DNA of 64,000 nt from Theropithecus gelada (Eukaryota > Chordata > Mammalia > Primates > Cercopithecidae). The position numbers and the translations under genes are program-made. Below, piece after piece: positions 1-10,505 of this stretch (position 1 is its first letter; each line of letters opens with the position of its first letter). The DNA lies in NCBI RefSeq assembly GCF_003255815.1, contig NC_037681.1, positions 75,576,386 through 75,640,385 of the forward strand, written 5' to 3'. The notes beneath the pieces are model-generated. The model saw nothing but the letters and a program-made list of their open reading frames with translations. It searched no databases and had not been told where the DNA came from.

Positions 1-354
1 CAAGTGACTTCCTTGACTGAGAAGCAGAATCTGTGTCGAGCTGGGAAGGCAGGAGAGGGAATGGTAGAAGTATCTGAGAAAAACAAGGCACAGTGGACAT
101 TTGAATTAGCCTTAAAGGCCCAGGCATCAGGTTAGGCTCTGCTGAAACTCTACCTGATTGCCAAGCCTCTTAGAGATACAGTGCCTCAGTTTCCTCATCT
201 CAAAAATAGCTGAGTTGTACCAGATGATTTCCTAGGGTCCTCCTACTCTCCAAATGGGTTTATCTTGGTTTCTGAGCAGTGTTGGACTGTAAGGAACAAA
301 ATCTTTGTTAGTATAACTTATTAGTAGTTAATAACAGTCATCCTGTTATTTAAG
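1..354 (+). other. EML6: EML6 intron, 3' part (gene-free)
   Basis: Last 354 bases of an EML6 intron whose 5' part lies left of the window. About 110-262 resembles an ancient L3/MIR-like repeat: 'gtgcctcagtttcctcatct' followed by 'ccagatgatttcctagggtcc' is the usual order in L3 3' ends. The acceptor is '...cctgttatttaag' at 342-354. It ends AAG rather than CAG or TAG and has a short pyrimidine tract, so it looks weak. Nothing else is visible. Confidence 0.7.
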
Positions 355-460
355 GTTGGAAGAGATGCTGCTATTCATGTGTGGGACACACAAACTCTAA
401 AATGTCTGTCGCTATTGAAAGGACAACATCAGAGAGGAGTGTGTGCGCTTGATTTTTCAG
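355..460 (+). CDS. EML6: EML6 coding exon a (WD blade GRDAAIHVWD)
   Basis: Internal coding exon of 106 nt, phase 0 in and 1 nt over. It reads V-GRDAAIHVWDTQTLKC and ends GQHQRGVCALDFS plus the G of a split Ala codon. The GxDxxIHVWD motif is a typical WD blade, strand c to d. EML proteins are microtubule-associated. EML6 has three HELP plus tandem beta-propeller units without the N-terminal trimerising coiled coil of EML1-4, and this exon belongs to unit two. The start is set by AAG at 352-354: using the AG at 334-335 instead would add 17-19 nt and a stop. Donor is gtaagg. EML5 is the only serious alternative and fits less well at several recalled positions. Confidence 0.93.
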
Positions 461-496
461 GTAAGGCCCAGAGTCATTGACACATGGTTCTACATT

Positions 497-557
497 GAGA
501 GAGAGACACACACAGAGAGAGTGTGCATGCACACGCGTGTGTGTATGTGTGTGTGTA
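497..557. repeat. GA/CA/TG-rich simple repeat
   Basis: Runs of GA, then CA, GA, a mixed purine-pyrimidine core (gtgcatgcacacgcgtgtgtg) and TG. It starts 36 bases downstream of the exon a donor. The alternating purine-pyrimidine core is the kind of sequence that can adopt Z-DNA. No coding role is apparent. Confidence 0.7.
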
Positions 558-1112
558 TTTAAACATGCTCCCACTTAGTTGTTCTTTTTGTGTTGAAGTG
601 CAAGCTCTTTGTATGCCAGCTACCCACTCTTAGACTGGGAATCATACATGGGAATACCTCATCGAAAAATGTGGCCTTTAGATTACACACCCCTTCCCAT
701 CTTCTTCATTTTCTCTCTCCCAAGTCATTACCCAGAGCTCACACTGTGTTCTGTATTTGCTTGAGCAATTTGAAATCCAGAGCAGCTGTTGCTGTTGACT
801 TAGTCGCAAATGTCTGGCAGTGACTCAGAACATCAATTTCATCTCTCCAAATAAGTGGGAGCACATCACTTCTGATTGAAAATACTAAGTACTAGAGAGG
901 AGGCTGCAAATTCTCTGCAGAGGGTCACTTTACAACATTGGTATTTTGGAAATAACTTTTATGTTGAAAAAATAGAACTGAAGTTTTCATCTTAATTTAA
1001 AATTTGAACACAGTATCATAAAAAATAACTGAAGAAAGTAAGTTCCTTTAGAGTGAGTTTTCTTTAAGCTAGCGTTTGAGAATGAAGGCCTATCACAAAA
1101 AGTATTTCTACC

Positions 1113-1160
1113 TAGAAATTTTTAATAATCAAACTGTAGAAATTTTTAATAATCAAACTG
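1113..1160. repeat. 24-bp tandem duplication
   Basis: Two perfect adjacent copies of a 24-bp AT-rich unit starting 'tagaaatttttaataatc' (1113-1136 and 1137-1160), followed by the first 8 bases of a third copy. It looks like a local slippage or duplication event in the intron. Confidence 0.85.
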
Positions 1161-4100
1161 TAGAAATTAGATCAATAGAAAAAGAATTCTAGACTTTCTA
1201 CAGAAAGCTATTTTTATAATTTTTTTCTAAATTTTATTCAAGTGCTTAACAAGTATAACACGTGTAATATTAAATTCCATAACTCCACAAGCCTGATCTC
1301 TCTTCCCTATCCCTTCCTCTCCCTGTTCAAGCCCTCACTCCCTCTCATCTATACCATGGTAGTCATGCTGGTCTCTGATTCTATCCCACTTCCTCAGTCC
1401 ATCCTACCCTCTTCTGGAGTCTCCCAGAAGCACAGCTACCATTGCCACCACATGGATTCCCCTTGGTTGGCTGACTCAGTGTGGAGCCCTTGGGACATCC
1501 ATGGCCTTCCCTGATCTGGCCTTAACCTTCCTTAGCAGTATTTTTAACCCACCAGCCCTTAGTGCTCCTTCACGTCTCTCTAACTGTGGAGGCTACATGT
1601 ACTCTTGCCCTTCTTTTGCCTGTGTTCTTTGCTCATGCTGTTCTAATGTGTCTTTTCAAGTCCTCCCATCCTTTAAGGTCAAGCTGGAAGTTTTCTCTTC
1701 CAACTTTACAGGGAGAAATAACCTGTCCTTTTTTCTGCATCCCTTTTTTTCTGCATCCCTTAGCCCTTTGTTGTCATTGCTCTTATGGCACCCATTGTTC
1801 TTGTGACACTCCATGTGGCACGTAGTTATTTGTGTCAGCATCTCCCATGCATTTCACACACAGTAAACTACTTGGCAGCAAATCCCATCTCTCTGCTCCC
1901 CACTGCACATGTCATACTGCTGTGCAAATAGAAGCTACTAAAAAAGTGTGAATGACTAAATGAACAAATGAGGCTCTGCTTCATGCACTTTATCTTGCCT
2001 TTCCCTATTACTGCTAGAATTTTACAATATAAACCACGTTTGGGTGAAAACTACCTTCATTGGCTGACAAATGCAACATGGGGCAATTTTTAGTTTTCGT
2101 AACAGGCTTGTTCTCACATACTGTAAATTACTCTACAAATCTGAGCTGCTGTATCATTATTAGAAGTTATTCAGTGCCTTCGGTGATTATTCAATTAGTA
2201 AAAATCAAGGCTAAACAGTTCATGCTCTACACTGGTGACGTGAGGTAGGAGAAGGCGTAAGTGTCAAGGGAGAGAGAACTCCACATACCCCCTGCCAGCT
2301 GAATAACACACTCAGTAATTCACTCAATAAACAGTGAATACAAAGTCCACACTCCCGGAAGTTCGATGGACATGCAGTTTTAAAATAGGTGTGCCATGTG
2401 TCAAAACCTGTAATTTTAGTTTCAATATGATCGTATTTCAAAGATGTGGATGAATTCCTTCTGCTTTTTGTTCTCCATAGTTCCACTCTTCAGTGGCCAA
2501 ACTGCCCTTTTCCTAAAATTAATTTTGCTAGCAGACATATATGTGTATACTCAATATAAGTAATTAATATGCTTTAGAAGAGTGGTAAAATGCCCATTAA
2601 AGTAGCAAAAATAAATAACAACAGCTAAATGTTTACCACATTATTGGGAATCCAATATATTCATACCCTTGGCAGCACTGAAAATTGACTCAGTCCTAGC
2701 AAACAATCTGGCAATGTATGATAAAGCTGTAATTCAAAATGACAAGTATGAAGACTGTATTTTATGCACATTTCAATGTATCAGGATGAAAGAAAAAACT
2801 GAACTCAAAACACCATCTATCACTGATTGCAAATGAAAATGTGCATATGTGTATTAGCATATAAACAAAGTGGCCAGAAATTTAGAGTAATATAAATAGA
2901 ATTTAATCATTAGGTTATTTCCTCCATAGAGTTGATTAATTTTCTATTTTTTTAAATCAAAATAATTAGCCCATGTTATTTAAATACCTTTGGAGGAAGA
3001 GATTAGCAGATCAAAGACATTAATTATGAGTTGAGTTCATAGCAATAAGCTGGTCCCCTGTAATGTGGCCTCTGCATTTCAGATAGCTAACATTTCTTCT
3101 GGACTTATTAGTATTATAGAAGAAAGAACAAGAAGTTAAGTGAGCTTAGAAACCTTTTTCCCATAAGACAGCCCTTCAGATCAGTGCCTGGGTAGAGAAA
3201 TGAGATACTCTGGAGGAGGTGAGGAGCCCGATTCTGTAACTGCTTCTGATTCCCATCTTGGGCAAATAAATTCCCAACCATGAAATATTTGTGCATAATA
3301 AGGGTATTTCAGTATTTTAACAATACAGTCTCCATTCCCCAGGTAACAATCACTGGGAAAGAGCCCATTTTTCAGCAAGTGTGTTGCTTGTGATTATGGA
3401 AATTCACCTTTTTGACTTATAGGTTAAGGAGTATGTCAATATGTAAATGGTAGAAAGGAATCTGATAGCTTTAGAAAGTACTAATACTAAGGACTATTGT
3501 GGAAAAACTTTCACTGATACGTGATTCATTACCATGAATGGTTACATACAGATGAACTGTAGTCATTGACTGGGGTTTGGGGTAGGGGAGTGGGGACCTG
3601 TGGTGACTCCTGAAAGTGTGAGCTGAGGCCTGTTTGGTATAATTTCTATCGATAGCAGTCTGTTACAATAATATAGTTTGAGTCTTAAACCCCTGCACCA
3701 CTTTATAGGCCGAGAATGGAGATCCTGAAGTTTGGTGATGTGGCCTGGGTAAAAGTCAGCAGTGGCCGATCCAAAGGCAGAACCCAGGTCCATTGCGAGA
3801 GCCACCAGGCCTGGGTTTGACAGCAGGCGGGAGGCATGCCAAGAGTTCTCCTCGGTGTCAGGCCTCCTCCAGCCCCTTCCCTTTGCTGGTGCTAGTGTGT
3901 ATACTTGGCAAGAGTGTCATGCCCGGGTATGCAGGCTCACTTTCCGCTCCCTGTGCCCTCCAGTAAGCATGTCCATCTGTCCCTCCCACCCTCCACTGTA
4001 ACTGTGGAGTAGACATGGTGGTGCATAGAGGCCCTCATGTGGAACAGCCCCAAGTGAAGAGAGATCCCGTTCTAAAACAGCCGAGAAACACACACTTACC

Positions 4101-4362
4101 TGAAGTATGAGCAAGGGCAACTAATGCTACCTTCTTTTGGAAACTGATAGAAAAGTGAGTAGCTCAAGTAGAAATGTTGAAAGAGGAGACTACGTAGACC
4201 TTGTTTAACCATGTAAACAGGGCACTGACGTGACACTCATCAGTGATGATTTAGCTAGTGCTCCATCTGTGTGCCTCAGTACCCCTGTCGCTGCCCATCT
4301 CTTAGGAGTTAGCTCATTTGGGGGGTTTTGTGGGCACCTACTGATAGTGTGCTTGTCTCTTA

Positions 4363-4455
4363 CTAGAGAATAAATTGTCCTGGATATATAAAGCAGGCAA
4401 ACAGTGCGAAAATTAGACAACTGAGGATTTAGATTGTTCTTGCCACTTTTCGAAA
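4363..4455. repeat. Diverged repeat copy X1, family not assigned
   Basis: About 90 bp that align with 7495-7605. Both contain 'aataaattgtcctgga', then 'taaagca', 'tgcgaaaa' and 'ttcttgcca.tttt'. I estimate roughly 80% identity over the best 50 bases by eye. The family was not recognised; it is probably an old transposable element. Confidence 0.5.
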
Positions 4456-5516
4456 GCAAACAAAAGACATTTTTAATCAAAAACATTTCTTGGGACAGAA
4501 TTTGTAACTGGGCTACAAGGACAAGAGGAATGAATTTGTATTATCTCAGTTGAGAAGCTCTTTTATCTCAGTATTTATTACTGTCCGGGGAAGGGGAACC
4601 ATTTTTGTTTTGTGCTTGCCGTGAGGGAAGTGCTTCCGCATGAGTAGAAAACCAGATTAGAAATAGAAAAGGTCAACCACATAAATATTTTCTAGCTTAA
4701 ATATCAACCATATAATTTTTTTAAACCTTCATAGAATAATACTGATTTCCATAAGAGCACATCTGAGACTTGATTTCATTGTGTTCAATAGAAAACCTAT
4801 GCATTTTTTATGAGCCCTGAATAGAGTGACCAACTCATAATTGTCTGAATAAAACTTTTTCTAATTCACCCTTTACTGTTGACATTAAATGCCTTCCTAT
4901 TATTTCTGGACTATGTCACAAACATCCATAATTAATGCATGCTGTAACTGGAAAGATGTGAAAGGACATTACCTAAGACTCTAAAAACATGGCTAAAAAT
5001 AAAAAACTCCAACTAACTGTCCAGAGAGTAGATTTCCAAAGCAAGACCAAGCCTTACAGGGAAAGTGAGAACTGGGAGAGTAAAAATGTAGCCAATTTTA
5101 CTTCCAAACTGTGTAGTATATACACAGAAATAGCCCATATCGGCAGAACTCAGGGAAGTCAGTATCCCAAAGAAGAGGTATGGTTGTTGAGGTGCCTCAA
5201 GGTTTGCACTGCTGCTTCCATTGCTACCAGAATCAAAATACCTTTTTTGGTTTAGAAAGGTGGTGCAACAGTGAGGATAAGCTGAGAGGGTCTTGCAGAA
5301 ATTCTCCTAAAATAAAAGCTCACCTCCTACAACCCCAAAATCAGCTTACCCTTAGGCCTTCTTCAGATGACATAAAACTTTATTATTTTAAATGTATTTG
5401 TGCTTGCATTCCAAGAAGAACATATAACTACACAGATTTGAAAAGAAAACGTGAAATACAGTCAGTGAATGCAACAAGACATTGAATATTTGTGCCCTGT
5501 TTTTGAAATGAATAAT

Positions 5517-5790
5517 TTTTTAAAAATTTGTTTATAATTAACACATAATTGCAAATGTTTACAGAGTATAATGTGACATTTCAGTACGTATTTATATTGT
5601 GTATTGACCAAATCAGAATAGCTGTCACATCCATCACCTCAAACATTTATCATTTCTTTGTGGTGATAACATTCAAGATCTTCTTTTCTAGCTATTTTGA
5701 AATATACAACACAGTATTAGCTATAGTCACCTTAATATGTAATGTAACACCAGAACTTACTCTTCCTAACTGTAACTTTGTACTCACTCT
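5517..5790 (-). mobile_element. L1 3'-UTR fragment, antisense
   Basis: Resembles the reverse complement of an L1M/L1P-type 3' UTR: 'ttacagagtataatgtgac', 'tttgtggtgataacattcaa' and 'gaaatatacaacacagtatt' followed by 'ctatagtcacc' occur in the expected order. No coding potential remains. The neighbouring Alu is in the same orientation. Confidence 0.7.
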
Positions 5791-5812
5791 TTACTCATCC
5801 TCCAAAAACAAA

Positions 5813-6108
5813 TTTTTTTTTTTGAGACAAGTTCTCACTGTGTCACCCAGGCTGAAGTGCAGTGGCACGATCATGGCTCACTGCAACCTGGACCTCCTGA
5901 GCTCAACCGATTCTCCCATGTCAGCCTCCCTAGTAGCTGGGACTACAGATACACACCACCACACTTAGCTCATTTTTTTTGTATTTTTTATAGAGACTGG
6001 GTTTTGTCATGTTGCCCAGGCTGATCACCAACTCCTGGGCTCAAGGGATTCACCTGCCTTAGCCCCCCAAAGTGTTGGGATTACAGATGTGAGCCACTGC
6101 ACTTGGCC
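5813..6108 (-). mobile_element. Alu (older, J/S type), antisense
   Basis: Full-length antisense Alu. It begins with a T-run and 'tttgagacaa', contains 'cacccaggctgaagtgcagt', 'gctgggactacag' and the second-arm 'gttgcccaggctgatc', and ends 'gagccactgcacttggcc'. Many differences from the AluY consensus, including 'ctcctgggctcaagggattc', suggest an old subfamily. Confidence 0.9.
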
Positions 6109-6818
6109 AAAATCTTTATGGCTATATAACATAGTACATTCCATTTCAATTTATACCATCCATAGGCATATTCTGTCTTTATCTTCCTCCTCCTCATCAA
6201 TGTCACCAGTATCATCAACATTCGTTGAAAGCTTGATTAGTGTGAGGCTTACAAAGGAAGTGTGATAAGATTATTATAAGCCTCCAAAGAGGTTATGATC
6301 TTAAAGAGAGAAAACACCAATAAAAATAAAATCAAATACAGAGGCATGCCAACATAAAAACAACCAGGCCATAGCAAGAGCTGTGGAAAAAGTAATGTTG
6401 GTAATGAATAGGAAGTCATTACTAGTTCCTTCTCCTAAATGCATACAGAGGGACCTTGCCCAATTTAAAGCCTGGTAACCTTTAAGCATAAGGGGGTATC
6501 ATTGGTTGTGATTTGAAAGACATAATTTATAATAATCACCTGGTGGTGATTTAACCCTTAAGGAAAGTGTTAATGTCTTCATCTAATACTACAGCCGAGT
6601 AGCTTGAAAAAGTCATGTAACTTTCAAATCCTTGCCTCATACTTAATAGTGATGGAGGGTTGGAGAGGATTTGCTTTGTTAAACCAGACTTTTTCTTTCT
6701 CTGACTTTCCTTTGTCCAGAAAAGGAGGAGGAGACTACCATTTCCAGTTGGTTGGAGAAGGGTCTCTTGCACAAGCAAGGGCCCTCGAAGCATGGGCATT
6801 GGTTAGCATTTGAGATGA

Positions 6819-7062
6819 GGTTGCCAGATTGAGCCAACAAAATTATGGGATTGCCAGATTGAGCCAACAAAATTATAGGAAGCTCAATTAAATTAGAGTT
6901 TCAGGTAAATAATTTTTGTCATAAGTATATTCCATGCAAAATAAGGATAAATATGTAATATATATATAAATATTGCATGGGACATACTTGTACTAAGAAA
7001 TTAGTTACTGCTTACCTGAAATGCCAGTTTAACAAGGTTTTCTATATTTTACCTGGCAACCC
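6819..7062. mobile_element. Palindromic MITE-like DNA element
   Basis: Bounded by perfect 9-bp inverted termini, GGTTGCCAG at the left (6819) and CTGGCAACC at the right (ending 7061). The inner halves are also partly complementary: 'agtttcaggtaaataatttttg' against 'gttactgcttacctgaaatg', around a 'cataagtata / atgggacatacttgtacta' core. It has no coding capacity. A 30-bp tandem duplication (6821-6850 and 6851-6880, one mismatch) enlarges the left end. I recall similar palindromic elements in mammalian genomes but do not assign a family name. Confidence 0.65.
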
Positions 7063-7494
7063 TAATTTGGGGTCTACTGCAGGTCTGCCTTTGAAAATAC
7101 CAGTTGAGACCTCCAAATGGACTGGCAGACCTGGGAGAGGCAATTTATCACAGACCTGTGTTGCTTTACCCTCATAGCTGGCCCTTGGTAGTCAGAGAAG
7201 AGCCCTGATATACTGACGCAGGATGAGCTTGATCACTCGTCTCCTAGCAACCGCACAGCTAGTGGAAGAGGGAGGCTGCTGACCCAGAGATGCTTCTGTG
7301 TTGAATCTAGCCTTGCAAGGAGGCAGCAAAGGAAAGGCTTATTGACTATACCTCTTCTTTTGTCTTGAAGGGAAAAAGCAAATTAACCGTTTTTATTTGA
7401 AATTTAATTGTGCATTCAGTATATTTTTAAAACAATTTTTGGGAAAATAACCTAAATGTCCAAATTATAGTAATCATGGATAATTATTATTCTC

Positions 7495-7605
7495 TTAGAG
7501 AAATAAATTGTCCTGGAAATGTAAAGCAGACAAGTGATGCGAAAACTGACAATAAGCAGTTATACGTAGGGATTTACAATAATCTATTCTTGCCAGTTTT
7601 CTAAA
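7495..7605. repeat. Diverged repeat copy X2, family not assigned
   Basis: Partner of 4363-4455 in the same orientation. The downstream bases to about 7860 ('aaagactggtaggatatatatc', 'tttctgtatccatattttctaaatttcctataac') resemble the 3' part of a common old mammalian repeat, so X2 is probably one end of a longer relic. Confidence 0.45.
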
Positions 7606-8185
7606 CAATTATAAGTAATATTTAATACTAAAGGAAAATGTTCATGATATAATAGATGAAGAAAGACTAGATAACCTGTTTAGTATGATTCTGGTATTGT
7701 TTTTTTCTAAGCACATTTATGTAAAGACTGGTAGGATATATATCAAATGTAAGCCTAGAAATTTGGAAGATTTAAAATTTTTCTGTATCCATATTTTCTA
7801 AATTTCCTATAACAAGCACACTATATTTGAGATAGGGAACATAAAATTTTTTAATTGTAAAATCATCTTTTGAAAGAATTTTTTAAGTTAAATTTAGTTT
7901 CTGTAATATTCCTAACTTGGAGAGTTAACCCAGTTTTTAGAGCTGAAAATAGTCTCAGGGTCACAAAGCCAAGTGGTACCTCAAGTAAATGTCATGAGAT
8001 TTGTTTGTCACAAAATAGACAAAAGTTTTTGTAGCTTACCTGAGAGTCTCTCTCTAGCTCTGTGTCTCAGAATGTCAGGTGGGCAATTTACTTCTGCAGC
8101 CCATTATGCATTAGGAAGATCGGCTGTCTCTAGTCTTGCATTTCATTGAGTGAGGTCCATTTAGTATATGATACCTCTAATGTAT

Positions 8186-8306
8186 TAAAATATAATAATT
8201 GTACATGTTTATAGAGTATAGTGTGATGTTTCAGTACATGTATACATTGTGTAATCAAGTCAGGGCAGCTATCACATCCGTCACCTCAAACAGTTATCAA
8301 TTCTTA
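8186..8306 (-). mobile_element. L1 3'-UTR fragment, antisense
   Basis: 'tgtacatgtttatagagtat', 'gtgatgtttcagtacatgta' and 'cacatccgtcacctcaaaca' parallel the fragment at 5530-5660 closely. It is a second truncated copy of the same L1 3'-UTR type, ending about 90 bases before the next exon. Confidence 0.65.
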
Positions 8307-8395
8307 AGATCAATTACTTATTCCTCTTTATAGTATATGAAATGTTTTGTTTTTTTCATGGAAGAAATTTTGACATTTGTGTTGTTTTCATACAG

Positions 8396-8489
8396 CCGAT
8401 GGAAAATGTCTGGTGTCGGTTGGTTTAGACGATTTTCACAGTATTGTATTTTGGGACTGGAAAAAGGGAGAAAAGACAGCCACAACAAG
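8396..8489 (+). CDS. EML6: EML6 coding exon b (WD blade, DDFHSIVFWDW)
   Basis: Internal coding exon of 94 nt, completing the split Ala codon and ending with AG of a split Arg. It reads DGKCLVSVGLDD, then FHSIVFWDWKKGEKTATT. 'SVGLDDFHSIVFWDW' is a canonical WD strand b-c-d. The acceptor is 'gttttcatacag' and the donor gtaaga, both strong. From memory, human EML6 has Ile rather than Thr in KGEKxATT, which I could not verify. The exon is short relative to the flanking introns of about 8 and 11 kb. Confidence 0.93.
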
Positions 8490-10210
8490 GTAAGAAGCTG
8501 CCGGGATCTTATGGTATCCTGCTGATATCATGGTTTAGTAAAGGTCAATAGTTTTCATTTTCTGGTAAGATTTCGTCTTCAAACTCAGGTGAAACTCATG
8601 TAGAAAGCTTAGCACCTAAGTGAAAAAGTACTGCAGTGTTTCATGGTGGCAAACCTGACTTAGAGCAGGTAATGTTTGTTGCGGTGAATCAGAAAATTCC
8701 GAAATCCTCTGCAGAGAGTCGTTCGCCGCTTCATTTTGAGTGATCTGTGTAATCTGTATCAAAGCATTTCAGCAATACAAAAGGAACTTTTCTCAGGCTG
8801 GTGCCTTGCCCCTTGTTTTTCCTCTGTCCTAGCATCTGGTGAAGGATTGTCAATGTCATCAGAGTCAGAAGCACCGTTTGTCATGAGGCTGCAGCATGCT
8901 GGAAAGGAGGCCCCACTGAGTGCATCTGCCACTTGCTTTCAAAGCAGGCAAATTGTTTCCCTAATCTCCCGTCTTATAAATAGATTTTTTGAGACCGACT
9001 GCTGTTTATAGACCACCTGTCCTCCCTTACCCCAGCCTTCCTGCCTGCTGATTCAGCGCTAAGTCTGAACATGACTTTCCATTCCTACTTGCATTGAGCT
9101 CAGCTGTTTGCCCAACCCTGATCAGGGGTCAAAATAGTTGGCAGCCAAGACCCAGCAATACAATTTGTTGCCCGGGAGTGTTGTCAGTGTACCTCCCCGT
9201 TCTTCCCTGCATTAATGATGTCCTTTCTATCTTGCAATATAAAATCATTTTGAAGTTAATAGCCTTGAACCCCAATATTCACTTTTTAAATTAATATTTT
9301 CCTGTACAATAGTAAATAGGAAAAAAGGTTTGTGGGAATTTAATGAAAGAAGATTTATAAATTGCTAGAGACCCGGAGGAGCAGCAGATGGAGGCTTGAG
9401 GACTCCAGCTGACCATCTTAGGAGAAAAAGAGAAGCTTTTCTGGTGACTGCTGTTGAGATTGAATTCTTGGCAACAAATGGCAGCTCATAAATCTGCCTG
9501 CCCAAGTGGTTTTCCTTTTGGTCTTTCTTTCTACTATTCCTCACTGTCATTCTCCTCCCTTCTAGTACTCAGATTCAGCTTCTCATCAGAACTCTGTTTC
9601 CCCGCTAGACTAAAATACAGAATTTAATATTTCTGATAATATACCACCTGCCTCTACAGATAATTTCAGGGAAAGCACATGTCTGGATTTCAAAAGCAAC
9701 AGAAATGCAATTTTCCTGCTAGAAAACACTCTGCAGCTGTGGGTGGCTCACCAGTTTTATGACAGAAACATTAATAGAAATGGAAGAAAGAAATATTTCT
9801 TAATATTAAAATAGTATATATTTTATATACTTGATGGATAGTGTTACTGCTTCTATTTAACACAAAGTTGACTTAACACCGTTATGTTAATAACACAATT
9901 TATATTTGGAATCGCTTCTAAGCCTTATGACACATTCCCAAAACAAGACACCTGCAGAATTGCCCAGGAGAACATTTTGGATTGACATTAACCAGTGCTA
10001 TTTCCAAGGAGGAATATTAAGGATTAAAGTTCTTTGGAAGAATAGTAGATTTTGCATTAATAAGTAAATAAAAGTTATGTAAATATCTATTTGCATAATA
10101 TTAACAATGATACATATTTACATAGATACACGAGAAATTTAGACGAATAAATAAAACTTATATTTGTGGGCTTAGAGTGCTTAAGTAGATAGAAACTTTT
10201 AAAGACAGGA

Positions 10211-10505
10211 GGCCATGCACCATGGCTCACGTCTGTAATCCCAGCACTTTGTGAGGCTGAGGCGGGCGGATCTCCTAAGGGTCAGGAGTTCGAGACTAGC
10301 CTGGCCAACATGGTGAAACCCCGTCTCTACTGCAAATATAAAAATTAGCCAGGTACGGTGGCGGGCACCTGTAATCTCAGCTACTCGGGAGTCTGAGGCA
10401 GGAAAATCACCTGAACGTGGGAGGCAGAGATTGCAGTGAGCCACGATTGCGCCACTACACTCCAGCCTGGGCAACGGGGCAAGACTCCATCTCAAAAAAA
10501 AAAAA
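10211..10505 (+). mobile_element. Alu (S type), sense
   Basis: Sense Alu beginning 'ggccatgcaccatggctcac', containing 'gtaatcccagcactttg', 'gagttcgagactagcctggc' and 'gccactacactccagcctgg', and ending in a poly-A run. It is nearly full length with moderate divergence. Confidence 0.92.

Larger units (their letters stand above)
461..8395 (+). other. EML6: EML6 intron a-b, 7.9 kb
   Basis: Gene-free intron. Recognised contents are a GA/CA/TG-rich stretch (497-557), a 24-bp tandem duplication (1113-1160), antisense L1 3'-UTR fragments (5517-5790 and 8186-8306), an antisense Alu (5813-6108), a palindromic MITE-like element (6819-7062) and a pair of related old sequences (4363-4455 and 7495-7605). 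Nothing recognisable is seen at about 561-1100, 1161-4360, 4456-5516 and 6109-6818. The short ORFs there have no family resemblance and no splice context. Donor gtaagg, acceptor 'ttttcatacag'. Confidence 0.75.

Noticed and set aside
3700..3860. Possible small structured RNA gene
   Set aside because: No box A/B promoter, tRNA cloverleaf or snRNA-type motifs were seen.
5549..5968. 139-codon ORF at 5549-5968
   Set aside because: Runs from an L1 3'-UTR fragment into an Alu. It is an incidental reading of two transposable elements.
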